This document shows, in pieces, positions 34,646 to 42,903 of a stretch of 64,000 nt of DNA. Source of the DNA: CAZPUI01 sp964415525 (GTDB lineage: Bacteria > Acidobacteriota > Holophagae > Holophagales > Holophagaceae). The notes under the pieces are model-generated. The model saw nothing but the letters and a program-made list of their open reading frames with translations. It did not search any database and was not told where the DNA came from. The stretch covers positions 1 to 64,000 of the forward strand of contig CAYQAS010000002.1 in assembly GCA_964415525.1 (NCBI GenBank). Reading direction: 5' to 3'. A program made the translations under genes and the position numbers. Each line of letters begins with the position of its first letter. Position 1 is the first letter of the stretch.

Positions 34646-35866
34646 ATGTCCGACTTCTACCAGACCGGCGTCGTCGCCACCCTTCACCGTCTCGTCGAGG
34701 ATGGTCACGAACGGCTTGAGCGTGAGCTCACCGCCTTCGCGGATCAGTCCCCCATCGCCCTGGTCCTGCCAGCCCTTTACAGCGAGTTCGAGGGCCCCGC
34801 GCTTCCGAGGATTCTCGAACACCTTCGGGAGGTCCCCTACCTTCGCCAAATCGTCATCGCCCTGGCTGCGGCGGATGAAGCGCAGTACCGCCAGGCCCGG
34901 AAGATGGCGAGCATCCTTCCGCAGGACGTCACTTTCATCTGGAACAGCGGCCCCCGCATCCAGGCGCTCTACCGCAAGCTTCAGGAGCACAACCTGCCCA
35001 TCGGGAACGACGGCAAGGGACGTTCCTGCTGGCTGGCCTACGGATTCGTGCTGGCGGACCAGAAGAGCGAGGTCATCGCACTCCACGACTGCGACATCCT
35101 CTCCTTCGACCGGGAACTGCTGGCGCGACTCTGCTACCCGGTGGCGAACCCCAACATCAATTTCGAGTTCTGCAAGGGCTACTACGCCCGCGTCACGGAC
35201 CGCATGCACGGCCGCGCCACGCGGCTCCTGGTGACGCCCCTCATCCGTTCCCTCGAGAAAATCGTTGGACCCGTCCCGTTGCTGACCTTCCTGGACAGCT
35301 TCCGCTATCCCCTGGCGGGGGAGTTCTGCATGAAGGCCGATCTGGCGCGGGTGAACCGGATCCCCGGCGACTGGGGCCTGGAGGTGGGTGTGTTGGCGGA
35401 AGTCCACCGCAACTGCTCGGTCAAGCGCGTGTGCCAATCGGAGCTGGCGGCGACCTACGAGCACAAGCACCAGATCCTCTCCGCGGAGGACGCGAGCAAG
35501 GGACTGATGAAGATGGCCGTCGACATCTGCAAGACGCTGTTCCGAAACCTGTCTGCCGAAGGTGTGGTGCTCGATACCGGCGTCTTCCGAACCCTCCAGT
35601 CCACCTACATCCGCATTGCCGAGGACACGATCACGCGCTACCACGCGGACGCCCTCATCGATGGCCTCCATTTCGACCGCCACGGGGAGGAGGTGGCCGT
35701 GGAGGCCTTCGCCAGGGCGCTCCGTATGGCGAGCGAGGCCTACCGAGAGGATCCCCTGGGGCAGCCCCTGATCCCCAACTGGAACCGCATCACGGCGGCC
35801 ATCCCGAGCTTCCTGGACGAGCTCCGGGCCGAAGTGCTGGCTGACAATGCGGAGGCGATGTCATGA
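34646..35866 (+). CDS. gpgS: Glucosyl-3-phosphoglycerate synthase
   Basis: GT81-family glycosyltransferase, 406 residues, that transfers glucose from a nucleotide sugar to 3-phosphoglycerate, the first step to the compatible solute glucosylglycerate. The nucleotide-sugar metal motif is DCD (D148-D150, ALHDCDILSFDREL). IGNDGKGRSCWLAYG resembles the GKGxA donor loop, and the acceptor region NFEFCKGYYARV is typical. AAGGAG precedes the ATG. The stop overlaps gpgP (ATGA). Mannosyl-3-phosphoglycerate synthase activity cannot be excluded. Confidence 0.9.
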   Translation: MSDFYQTGVVATLHRLVEDGHERLERELTAFADQSPIALVLPALYSEFEGPALPRILEHLREVPYLRQIVIALAAADEAQYRQARKMASILPQDVTFIWNSGPRIQALYRKLQEHNLPIGNDGKGRSCWLAYGFVLADQKSEVIALHDCDILSFDRELLARLCYPVANPNINFEFCKGYYARVTDRMHGRATRLLVTPLIRSLEKIVGPVPLLTFLDSFRYPLAGEFCMKADLARVNRIPGDWGLEVGVLAEVHRNCSVKRVCQSELAATYEHKHQILSAEDASKGLMKMAVDICKTLFRNLSAEGVVLDTGVFRTLQSTYIRIAEDTITRYHADALIDGLHFDRHGEEVAVEAFARALRMASEAYREDPLGQPLIPNWNRITAAIPSFLDELRAEVLADNAEAMS

Positions 35867-36705
35867 CCCCTAATTCCCAACCCGGAAGGGTTCTCTTCAC
35901 CGACCTGGATGGCACGCTACTGGACGAACAGACCTACAGCTTCGAAGCGGCCCTGCCGGCCCTCAGGGCCATCCAGGCCGCGGAGATCTCCCTCGTGCTC
36001 TGCACGAGCAAGACCTTCGCAGAAGTGCTGCCCATCGAGGCCGAGCTGAAGCTGGGGGCCCCCATCATCGTCGAGAACGGTGGGGGCATCTACTACCTCC
36101 CCGGCCAGCTCGAACCCAGCGGTCTGGATGTGCAGGAGATCGGCGCCTGGCGTCGCATTTCCCTGGGCGTGCCGCACCGCGCCCTGATGGGACTCCTCGG
36201 CGTGATCCGCGACCTCACCGGAATCGAACTCCAGGCCTTCTCGCGCATGACGCCAGAGGAAGTGTCCGAAGCCTGCGGTCTCACGGTGGAGGAAGCCAAA
36301 CGGGCCCAGGTCCGGGAGTTCGATGAGCCCTTCCGGGTGCTGTCAGATCGCCCGGAGGACCTCCCCCAGGTGGTGCGGATGGCAGAGGGGGTCGGTCTTC
36401 GCGTCCATGAGGGCGGGCGCTTCCACCACATCACCGGACGCACGGACAAGGGTCAGGCCGTCCGCAAGGTCTGCCAGTTCCTCCGCAACCGCTGGGAGAC
36501 CCTCCGCACCGTCGGAGTGGGAGACAGCCCCAACGACCTCCCCATGCTGAGGGAGGTGGATCTGCCCGTGGTGGTCATGCGGCACGGCGGATTCCATCAC
36601 CCCCAGCTCCAGGAGGGCGTACCCCACGCCCTCCTGGCTTCGGGGGTGGGTCCCGTGGGCTGGAACCAGGCGGTGCTCAGCCTCCTGGAAGACGGGCGGT
36701 GGTGA
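35863..36705 (+). CDS. gpgP: Glucosyl/mannosyl-3-phosphoglycerate phosphatase
   Basis: HAD-family (MPGP-type) phosphatase, 280 residues, that dephosphorylates the GpgS product to glucosylglycerate. All catalytic motifs are present: nucleophile D14 and D16 (FTDLDGTLL), motif II CTSKTF, ENGGGIYYLPG, K196 in GRTDKGQAV, and GDSPND at 220-225. Translation is coupled to gpgS. A paralogue at 42070 keeps the fold but has lost the last two motifs. Confidence 0.92.
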   Translation: MTPNSQPGRVLFTDLDGTLLDEQTYSFEAALPALRAIQAAEISLVLCTSKTFAEVLPIEAELKLGAPIIVENGGGIYYLPGQLEPSGLDVQEIGAWRRISLGVPHRALMGLLGVIRDLTGIELQAFSRMTPEEVSEACGLTVEEAKRAQVREFDEPFRVLSDRPEDLPQVVRMAEGVGLRVHEGGRFHHITGRTDKGQAVRKVCQFLRNRWETLRTVGVGDSPNDLPMLREVDLPVVVMRHGGFHHPQLQEGVPHALLASGVGPVGWNQAVLSLLEDGRW

Positions 36706-36706
36706 C

Positions 36707-36898
36707 ATGTTCCGGGACTGGAGCTTCTGGAGCGTCCTCTGGCTTGTCGTGAACATCCTCATCTGGTTGACCGTCCTGGTGGGCGGAAGCTGGGCTGCGC
36801 GGGCCATCCTGCGTCAACTCCGCTCGGAGCCAGCGCCTTCCCCTCGGTCTGACAAGCCGGAGCCCCCCGGGGGGTCGCCGGGTCCCCGCGCGGGCTGA
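36707..36898 (+). CDS. Small single-span membrane protein (63 residues)
   Basis: Starts MFRDWSFWSVLWLVVNILIW, one hydrophobic helix (about 6-30, with GGSWAAR), and a Pro-rich cytoplasmic tail. It begins one base after the gpgP stop. The copy-2 operon has a 55-residue protein of the same plan (helix, GGS, basic then Pro-rich tail) at the same place after its GpgP paralogue. The conserved position argues that it is a real component. Confidence 0.65.
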   Translation: MFRDWSFWSVLWLVVNILIWLTVLVGGSWAARAILRQLRSEPAPSPRSDKPEPPGGSPGPRAG

Positions 36899-36915
36899 AC
36901 CCCAAGGAGGCTGCC

Positions 36916-38892
36916 ATGCCCGAAGAAGCTGGGCGCCGCGAGCACCAGCGCTACTGGAACCGGAAGACCCTCCACCGGGCACGCCCGGAGTATGGAGGCG
37001 AACCCTTCCGGTTTTCGAAGGAGGACCGCCGCAGGATCTGGCGGCGCCTCAGTTTCCTCTACGGCACCGTGGAAGCCGAGCGGTGGCTCCCGGAAGTGGA
37101 GCGCCTCTGCCAGGTCCACCATGCCCACAAGCCGGAGGCGATGCTGCTCCAGGAGCTGGACCTGGACCCCCTGGAGCGATTCACGGAGGAAGACGTCATC
37201 CTCATCACGTACGGGGATCTCCTCCACGGTCCGGACCGAAGCCCTCTCACCACCCTCTCCAAGTTCTGTGGGCAGGAACTGGAGGGGTGCATCAACACGC
37301 TCCACATCCTGCCCTTCTTCCCCTTCAGCTCCGACCGCGGTTTCGCTGTGATCGACTTCGACAGCGTGGATCCGCGGCTGGGAACCTGGGCCGACATCGA
37401 AGATCTGGAACGGCGCTACCGCCTGATGTTCGATGGCGTGATCAACCACGTCTCCTCCAGAAGCCGCTGGTTCCAGGAGTTCCTCAACGGTCACCCCCAC
37501 TACCGCGGCTACTTCGTGAGCTTCCAGGATCCGGAGGACATGGATCCCAAGGACCGGAACCTGATCTTCCGTCCGCGAACCAGCGATGTGCTGACGCGCT
37601 TCGAGACCATTCAGGGACCTCGGTTCGTGTGGACGACCTTCTCCGGGGACCAAGTGGACCTCAACTACCGGAATCCCGAAGTCCTGGTCCGCGTGCTGGA
37701 CGTGCTCCTGGGCTATGTCCGGCGCGGAGCGGACCTGCTTCGGCTGGACGCCGTGACCTACCTCTGGCGGCGCGCGGGTACTAGCTGCATCCACCTCCCA
37801 GAGACCCACGCCACGGTGAAGTTGATCCGCGATGTGCTGTCGGCGGTGGCGCCCCAGGTGGCCCTGGTGACCGAGACCAATGTCCCTCACGCCGAAAACA
37901 TCGCCTACTTTGGGGATGGCACGGACGAAGCACACCTCGTCTACAACTTCGCGCTCCCGCCCCTTCTCCTGCACACGTTCTACTCCGGGGATGCGACCCG
38001 CTTCACCGCCTGGGTCCGAACCCTGGATCCCCCTTCGGACACCACCGGCTTTCTGAACTTCCTGGATTCCCATGACGGCATGGGACTGCTGGCGGTGCGC
38101 GGCCTGCTCTCTGACGAGGAGGTCCAGACCCTGGTCGCAAAAGCCCAGGCACACGGAGGGTTGATCAGCCACCGCGACGAGGGCGGCGGAATTGTTTCGC
38201 CCTACGAGATCAACATCACCTGGTTCAGCGCCCTGAACGCCGAGGAAGCCGGCGAATTCCTGGATCTCCAGGTCGAACGGTTTCTCGCGTCCCGCGCCAT
38301 CGCCATGGCCCTGCGCGGTGTCCCAGGCATCTACCTCCACAGCCTCTTCGGAACCCGCAACGACCGGGAGGCGGTGATGCGGTCAGGCATCAACCGAGAC
38401 ATCAACCGGCGCACCGTGGATCTCGACGCCCTGCGTGCCGCCATGGCCGATCCAGAAACCTCCATCGCCCGGATCCTAGATGGCGTGAAGCACCTGCTCC
38501 GGGTGCGCACACAGGAGCGCGCCTTCCATCCGAGAGGTTCCCAGAAGGTGCTGGATCTGCCGCCCTGGGTCGTCGGCATCGAACGCCGATCCCCCGAGGG
38601 CGACCGCCAGGTGCTGACCCTGACGAACGTCTCGCCCGAAGGCCGCCGACTCACGCTGCCCCGATCCGAACTGCCCAGCGAAGCATCCTGGTGGATCGAC
38701 GTGCTCACGGGAAACGCCTATCAGGCCTCATCCCGGACCCTAGACCTGCGCCTGCCACCCTATGGCCGGTTGTGGCTGATACCTGAATCCCAAGCCCTCG
38801 GAGATCTCACCAGACCCAGCGCGGAGTATGGAGTGGGCCTGATCCCTCCCAGAGGGGATGGAGCCGTTGGGACTCCGGCTGGAACATCGTGA
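36916..38892 (+). CDS. GH13_18 glucosylglycerate-type phosphorylase
   Basis: A 658-residue glycoside phosphorylase of the sucrose-phosphorylase branch. The catalytic nucleophile is D278 (LLRLDAVTYLW), the acid/base E320 (VTETNVPH), and the third carboxylate sits in FLNFLDSHDGMG. The N-terminal segment INTLHILPFFPFSSDRGFAV is characteristic. Given gpgS and gpgP in the same operon, the likely substrate is glucosylglycerate, released by phosphate as glucose 1-phosphate and glycerate. Sucrose or related glucosides are the alternative. AAGGAGG precedes the ATG. The last 86 bases overlap the convergent PD40 gene. Confidence 0.88.
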   Translation: MPEEAGRREHQRYWNRKTLHRARPEYGGEPFRFSKEDRRRIWRRLSFLYGTVEAERWLPEVERLCQVHHAHKPEAMLLQELDLDPLERFTEEDVILITYGDLLHGPDRSPLTTLSKFCGQELEGCINTLHILPFFPFSSDRGFAVIDFDSVDPRLGTWADIEDLERRYRLMFDGVINHVSSRSRWFQEFLNGHPHYRGYFVSFQDPEDMDPKDRNLIFRPRTSDVLTRFETIQGPRFVWTTFSGDQVDLNYRNPEVLVRVLDVLLGYVRRGADLLRLDAVTYLWRRAGTSCIHLPETHATVKLIRDVLSAVAPQVALVTETNVPHAENIAYFGDGTDEAHLVYNFALPPLLLHTFYSGDATRFTAWVRTLDPPSDTTGFLNFLDSHDGMGLLAVRGLLSDEEVQTLVAKAQAHGGLISHRDEGGGIVSPYEINITWFSALNAEEAGEFLDLQVERFLASRAIAMALRGVPGIYLHSLFGTRNDREAVMRSGINRDINRRTVDLDALRAAMADPETSIARILDGVKHLLRVRTQERAFHPRGSQKVLDLPPWVVGIERRSPEGDRQVLTLTNVSPEGRRLTLPRSELPSEASWWIDVLTGNAYQASSRTLDLRLPPYGRLWLIPESQALGDLTRPSAEYGVGLIPPRGDGAVGTPAGTS

Positions 38893-39997
38893 GACGACCG
38901 CCGTCCCGGCTGAGCACCATCCAATCTTGGGTGGGGCACCAACGTGGGCTGTGGAAGGGATTAGGATCCGAGAGAAGCACCTGCAAACGGTTGGTTTTAA
39001 GCTCCCAAGCCATCAGCTCGTTCGGATCGGGACTCCCCCCCGAGGCAAACACGATCTGCTTGCCATCGGGACTCCAGGAGGGATCCCGCGGTCGGGTTGC
39101 ATCCTGGGTGATCGGCGTGACGTCTGCTCCATGCAGAGAGAGCACCACCAATCGTTCAGGGCGATCCGACGCCCCATGGACGAAGACGAGCCGCTCCCCG
39201 TCCGGACTCCAGGATGGCGAGGCCGTGTAGAGCGCATGGCGGGACAAGAGGCGGGTTTCTCCCGTCTCCCAGTCCAGGAGCCGAATGCCCTGGAGTCCTC
39301 GCTGGTCACACGCCACAAAGGCCAGCGTCCGCCCGTCCGGAGAAAGGGCCGGCGACGCAATCACTCCCGTCCCCTTGGGTGGGGCGTAGAGCAGTCGGGA
39401 TGTCCGCGTCTTCAAGTCCATGCCCCAGAGCTGCGGCGGACCGCTCACATAGGTGATATAGGCCAGGCGGCCCTTCCTCACAGCCGTGGGGGAGTGGGTC
39501 CGGCTGCCATGGTGGGTGAGCTTCTCCGGGACCGCACCACCCGGAGACGCCAGCACCAGCTCGGAGACGCCCTGGGAGCATTCCAGGACCGCCACAAGGG
39601 GACGGGATCCCAGAGACCTTTTGCCGGTGAGGGCCTTTGACACGTCATCCAAGAGGCGCGTCATCACCCGCTCGAACTGGGCCTCGGACACTGCGTACAC
39701 ACGTCGGAACAGGGGGGATCCTGCTCGCATCAACTGCGCATGGACGTGCAGCAGGGATCCGACACGCTGCACGCGGGTGGCCAGCGTTGTGCTCGCAGCC
39801 TCGTGCTGCTCTAGGCCGGTCCAAGGAGTCAGGTTGGTCCGCAGGAACCCAAGCAGACGCTGCCCCAGCCCGGAGGACGCCTCTCCTTCGGGAGGGAGGA
39901 GCCTGAGCGACTGGACGGATCCCGACGCCGGCTTCGGCGTCGCCGAAGGAGCCGCCAGAAGGGCCGCTGAGAGGAAGGGGGCCGTCAAGCGCCGCAT
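38807..39997 (-). CDS. TolB-like PD40 beta-propeller protein, exported
   Basis: A 396-residue protein with a signal peptide (MRRLTAPFLSAALLAAPSAT). The N-terminal part (about 30-150) resembles the TolB N-terminal domain. Repeated PD40/WD40-like blades follow: SPALSPDGRTLAFVA, SPSWSPDGERLVFV, DPSWSPDGKQIVFA, SPRWCPTQDWMVLS. TolB proteins are periplasmic and work with Pal, but the pal gene here is 7 kb away, so a different client is possible. The start shares one base with the stop of the ClC gene. The end overlaps the convergent phosphorylase gene by 86 bases. Confidence 0.85.
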   Translation of the reverse strand: MRRLTAPFLSAALLAAPSATPKPASGSVQSLRLLPPEGEASSGLGQRLLGFLRTNLTPWTGLEQHEAASTTLATRVQRVGSLLHVHAQLMRAGSPLFRRVYAVSEAQFERVMTRLLDDVSKALTGKRSLGSRPLVAVLECSQGVSELVLASPGGAVPEKLTHHGSRTHSPTAVRKGRLAYITYVSGPPQLWGMDLKTRTSRLLYAPPKGTGVIASPALSPDGRTLAFVACDQRGLQGIRLLDWETGETRLLSRHALYTASPSWSPDGERLVFVHGASDRPERLVVLSLHGADVTPITQDATRPRDPSWSPDGKQIVFASGGSPDPNELMAWELKTNRLQVLLSDPNPFHSPRWCPTQDWMVLSRDGGRLTMFQPESQRLHPLWEGSGPLHTPRWVW

Positions 39998-41277
39998 CAG
40001 GGGCGCTCTCGGGAGACCAGGAATGCGAGGGTGGTGCCCACCAAGGCCGGGACCACCAGCGAGGCCTGCGCCGTGGTTTCCGCGAGGAACACCACGGGCA
40101 CCAGGAGGGTGTGGTGGGTGGCTCCACCAAAGGAGGCCGCGCCGACCAACAGGAGGTAGCCGGGGTTCGGCACACCGAAGGCCCCCGCCAAGGCAGCCCC
40201 GAGACTGGCCCCCATGGCCAGGCTGGGCAGCCAGAGGCCTCCCACACCCCCGCCTGCAAGGGTCAAGGCCGTGGCCAGCAGCTTCAGGGCGAGGAAGGCC
40301 AGGGCCCAAGCGGGTGGCGCGGGGTCATGCAGCAGGTGGGTCAGGAACTCCAGGCCGCCTCCCTGTGTCACGGCCAGTCCTGGCCAGAAGAAATGGGCCG
40401 GCAGACTGAGAAGCACCAGACCGAGACCCGCCAACAGCCCGCGCCAGAGCAGTGGGATCCGCCGAAGGTACCGTTCTCCCCGCTGACGCACCCACTGGAA
40501 GACCGTCGCAGCCAAACCTGCGAGCACGCCCAGTGCCAGAGCCCAACCGATCTCCCGAGCCCCAAGCAGCGGGAGTGCGGGCATGGGCAGCAAAGGTGCC
40601 AGCCCGTTCGCCGAGGCAAAGGCCACGTAGCCCGAGGCTGCGGCCACCAGGCAAGGAACCAGCGAGAAGGGGTCGATGCGACCGTGGTATTCCACCGCCA
40701 TGAGGGCCCCGGAGAGGGGAGCCCGGAATACCGACGCCAACGCCGCGCCAGCCCCGGCTCGCACCATCACCAAGGGCGGGACCTTCAAACGACGCAGAGG
40801 CACCCACAGGGTGGACAGGAAGGACAGGAAGCGATGGGCCTGAAGGCCGACCGCAGCCCCGAACCACTTGCCCGGTCCTTCCACCCCGACGCTGCCGCCG
40901 AACCCGATGGTCAGGGCACAGGCCGCCACTTTGCCGAGCGACACGAGAAAGGGGAACACCTGGTACGGGTTCTTCTTCGCGAGGTCCAGGTCCTTGAACA
41001 ACGAGACTTCTCCGATGCCGGTGACCTGAAGCAGCGCAGTGGCCAGGAAGAGCCCCAAGGCGGGGAGCAGCATGCCGAGGTGCAGTGCGCCGCCCATCCG
41101 CCCCACCCAGGGCTCGAAGGAACCCAACGCCCGAAGGGCGAAAGCCACCAGGAGCCCCATCCCCGCCCCCAGCGGAAGGATCACCAACCCCATTCGCCGC
41201 GTATGGGCGATGACCCTCAGGCGTCGGATCCGGCCTGGAATCAGGGGGAGGGCATCTTTCTGAGGCTTGGTAGACAT
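39997..41277 (-). CDS. ClC-family chloride channel/transporter
   Basis: A 426-residue multi-span protein. The ClC motif GFGGSVGVEGP carries the gating-glutamate position, and FRAPLSGALMAVEY and GGGVGGLWLPSLAMGASLGA are typical later motifs. The conserved GSGIP-type Ser motif is not obvious, so ion selectivity may differ (chloride, fluoride or nitrate). GGAG precedes the ATG at 41277. It is divergent from marR copy 2, so it may share that regulatory region. Confidence 0.87.
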   Translation of the reverse strand: MSTKPQKDALPLIPGRIRRLRVIAHTRRMGLVILPLGAGMGLLVAFALRALGSFEPWVGRMGGALHLGMLLPALGLFLATALLQVTGIGEVSLFKDLDLAKKNPYQVFPFLVSLGKVAACALTIGFGGSVGVEGPGKWFGAAVGLQAHRFLSFLSTLWVPLRRLKVPPLVMVRAGAGAALASVFRAPLSGALMAVEYHGRIDPFSLVPCLVAAASGYVAFASANGLAPLLPMPALPLLGAREIGWALALGVLAGLAATVFQWVRQRGERYLRRIPLLWRGLLAGLGLVLLSLPAHFFWPGLAVTQGGGLEFLTHLLHDPAPPAWALAFLALKLLATALTLAGGGVGGLWLPSLAMGASLGAALAGAFGVPNPGYLLLVGAASFGGATHHTLLVPVVFLAETTAQASLVVPALVGTTLAFLVSRERP

Positions 41278-41314
41278 GGCACTCCGGTTTTGTACCCGAC
41301 CCCACAGATTGGGG

Positions 41315-41343
41315 TTGACCGATTTGATTTGCAACCCTAATTA
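41315..41343 (+). promoter_or_regulatory. Promoter of marR copy 2, likely leaderless
   Basis: TTGACC (41315-41320), 17-base spacer, TAATTA (41338-41343). The A of the marR ATG at 41350 is seven bases after the -10, exactly where transcription should start, and no ribosome-binding site is present. The mRNA is therefore probably leaderless. The GGGGTTGAC plus TTTGCAA pattern is shared with the region upstream of marR copy 1. Confidence 0.65.
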
Positions 41344-41349
41344 TGTTGT

Positions 41350-41832
41350 ATGCCAACGGCCGCCCCCGTCACCAACCTCCTCGTGCAGGAGACCATGCAG
41401 AACCTCAGGAAGGTGGTGAAGGCCATCGAGGACTACTCCCACCGGGTGGAACGACACTTCGGGCTCACGGGACCCCAGCTTTGGGCGCTATGGGAACTTG
41501 GCCGGAACGGCCCGATGTCCCTGAAGGGCCTCTCCGAGCACATGCACCTCGATCCGAGCACCCTGGTGGGCGTCATCGATCGTCTGGTCGCCAAAGATCT
41601 CGTGCTCCGATCCCAGGACCCGGACGATCGCCGCAAGGTGTCGCTCTGCCCCACCAAGAAGGGACTGGAGCTGCTGGAGCACGCCCCCCACCCGGCACAG
41701 GGCTACCTGCTCTCGGGATTCCGGCGGATGGACTCCGATCGCCTGGGCGAAGTACATGCCTCCCTGGCCACCCTGGTGCGGGTGCTGGAGGCCGAACACC
41801 TCAACCCGCCGTTCTTCTTTTCCGAGGAGTAA
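41350..41832 (+). CDS. MarR-family regulator, copy 2
   Basis: A 160-residue winged-helix regulator, same length and plan as the protein at 32657. Shared features include LTGPQLWALWELG, EHMHLDPSTLVGVIDRLV as recognition helix, DPDDRRKVSL as wing, HPAQGYLL, and the end PPFFFSEE. It precedes structured RNA copy 2 and the symporter/antiporter operon. It probably arose by duplication of a MarR-plus-RNA unit. Confidence 0.9.
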   Translation: MPTAAPVTNLLVQETMQNLRKVVKAIEDYSHRVERHFGLTGPQLWALWELGRNGPMSLKGLSEHMHLDPSTLVGVIDRLVAKDLVLRSQDPDDRRKVSLCPTKKGLELLEHAPHPAQGYLLSGFRRMDSDRLGEVHASLATLVRVLEAEHLNPPFFFSEE

Positions 41833-41877
41833 CCGACCACGCCGTCGTGATCCAATCGTAGACATCCAGTACGTGAA

Positions 41878-41950
41878 CAGGGGTGCAGCCCGCGAGGGTT
41901 GCAGGCATCCGGAACGGTCGGGCCGCCTTCCGAACGCGGGATCTCCCGCG
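41878..41950 (+). promoter_or_regulatory. Structured cis-regulatory RNA, copy 2
   Basis: GGGG, P1 (TGCAGCCC/GGGTTGCA, loop GCGA), GG, linker CATCC, then P2 (GGAACGG/CCTTCC) closing TCGGGCCG. A third stem follows (CGCGGGA/TCCCGCG, 41935-41950). P1 and P2 differ from copy 1 at most positions yet remain paired, while the single-stranded signature bases are unchanged. It lies 46 bases after marR copy 2 and precedes a 31-codon ORF and the GpgP paralogue. Confidence 0.72.
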
Positions 41951-41977
41951 AAGGAACCGACCTTGCATCCAGTCCCC

Positions 41978-42073
41978 ATGCCCCCCCTCGTGTTCCGGAC
42001 ACCCCCGCGCGTGGTCCTCCTGCACTCGTCCCCTGGGACGAGGCCGTTCACTTTGCCGCTGGAGTTGCCGTGA
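41978..42073 (+). CDS. 31-codon leader ORF or HAD-gene relic
   Basis: Starts MPPLVFRTPPRVVLLHSS and stops at TGA 42071-42073, overlapping the GTG start of the GpgP paralogue (GTGA). There is no good ribosome-binding site. PRVVLLHS sits where the other two RNA-controlled operons have the start of a degenerate HAD protein (RAHLLLDW, RPRLHLMA). It could therefore be the remnant of such a gene, now only coupling translation. It may also be a chance frame. Confidence 0.35.
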   Translation: MPPLVFRTPPRVVLLHSSPGTRPFTLPLELP

Positions 42074-42903
42074 AGCGCCGCACCATTCTGTTCACCGATC
42101 TGGACGAAACCCTTTTCGAGGCGAAGTCCGGGAGCTTCGAGCCCGCTCTGCCCGCCCTCCAGGTACTCCGCGAGCGCGGGATCACCCTCGTACCCTGCTC
42201 CTTCAAGACCTTCCAGGAGACCCTCGCCCTCCAGCAGCAGCTCGGCATGGAAGGTCCTTCGATCGTGGAGAACGGCGGGGCCATCTACTACCGTCCTGGC
42301 GAACTGAAGCCCGTCGGGCTTCAGGAGCAGACGGTCGGAGAATGGCGGAGGGTCGTCCTGGGGCTGCCCTACCGGGCGCTGGTCGCCCACCTGGAGCAGC
42401 TCGCCCGCGACCTCGGGATCCAGGTCCTTTCCTTCGCCAACCTGACCCCGGAGGCCATCGCGGATCGGTTCAGCCTGCCGCTGGACATGGCCCGTGCGGC
42501 CAAGGCTCGGGAATTCGACGAGGTCTTCGAGATCGAGGGTGGAGAGCCAAGCCATATGGGTCGGCTGGCCAGCCTCGCCAACGCCATCGGACTGGCCGTG
42601 ACCGAAGGTTCGCGTTTCCTGCATCTCTCGGGAGCCTCGGACCAGGGCCGCGCGGTGCGCGCCGCCTGCCTTGGACTGAAGCGTTCGGGCTCCTTGGTGC
42701 GCTCCATCGGCCTCGCCAGCCATGCCAGCGCCCTGCCCATGTTGGCGGCGGTCGATCTCCCCGTGGTGGTCATGCGGCACGGGGGGGCCATCGACCGCCA
42801 ACTCCAGGAGGGCATCCCTGATGCCCTCCTGGCCCCGGGCAGCGGTCCCCTGGGATGGAATGCCGCCGTGATGCAGCTTCTGGAAGAAGGGCACCTCGCA
42901 TGA
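42070..42903 (+). CDS. GpgP/MPGP-like HAD protein lacking catalytic motifs III and IV
   Basis: A 277-residue paralogue of the protein at 35863 (shared SFEPALPALQVL, FKTF, ENGGAIYYRPG, AREFDE, LPVVVMRHGG). Motif I is kept (FTDLDET, D10/D12). The motif III lysine is replaced by Q192 (SGASDQGRAV). Motif IV GDSPND has become LASHAS (215-220). Loss of both makes phosphatase activity doubtful, so a binding or regulatory role is inferred. The GTG start at 42070 has GGAG five bases upstream. The stop overlaps the next gene (ATGA). Confidence 0.85.
   Translation: MKRRTILFTDLDETLFEAKSGSFEPALPALQVLRERGITLVPCSFKTFQETLALQQQLGMEGPSIVENGGAIYYRPGELKPVGLQEQTVGEWRRVVLGLPYRALVAHLEQLARDLGIQVLSFANLTPEAIADRFSLPLDMARAAKAREFDEVFEIEGGEPSHMGRLASLANAIGLAVTEGSRFLHLSGASDQGRAVRAACLGLKRSGSLVRSIGLASHASALPMLAAVDLPVVVMRHGGAIDRQLQEGIPDALLAPGSGPLGWNAAVMQLLEEGHLA

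Noticed and set aside
36093..36449. Minus-strand frames within the gpgS/gpgP/phosphorylase operon
   Set aside because: Each lies opposite a gene with clear catalytic motifs and has no start signal.
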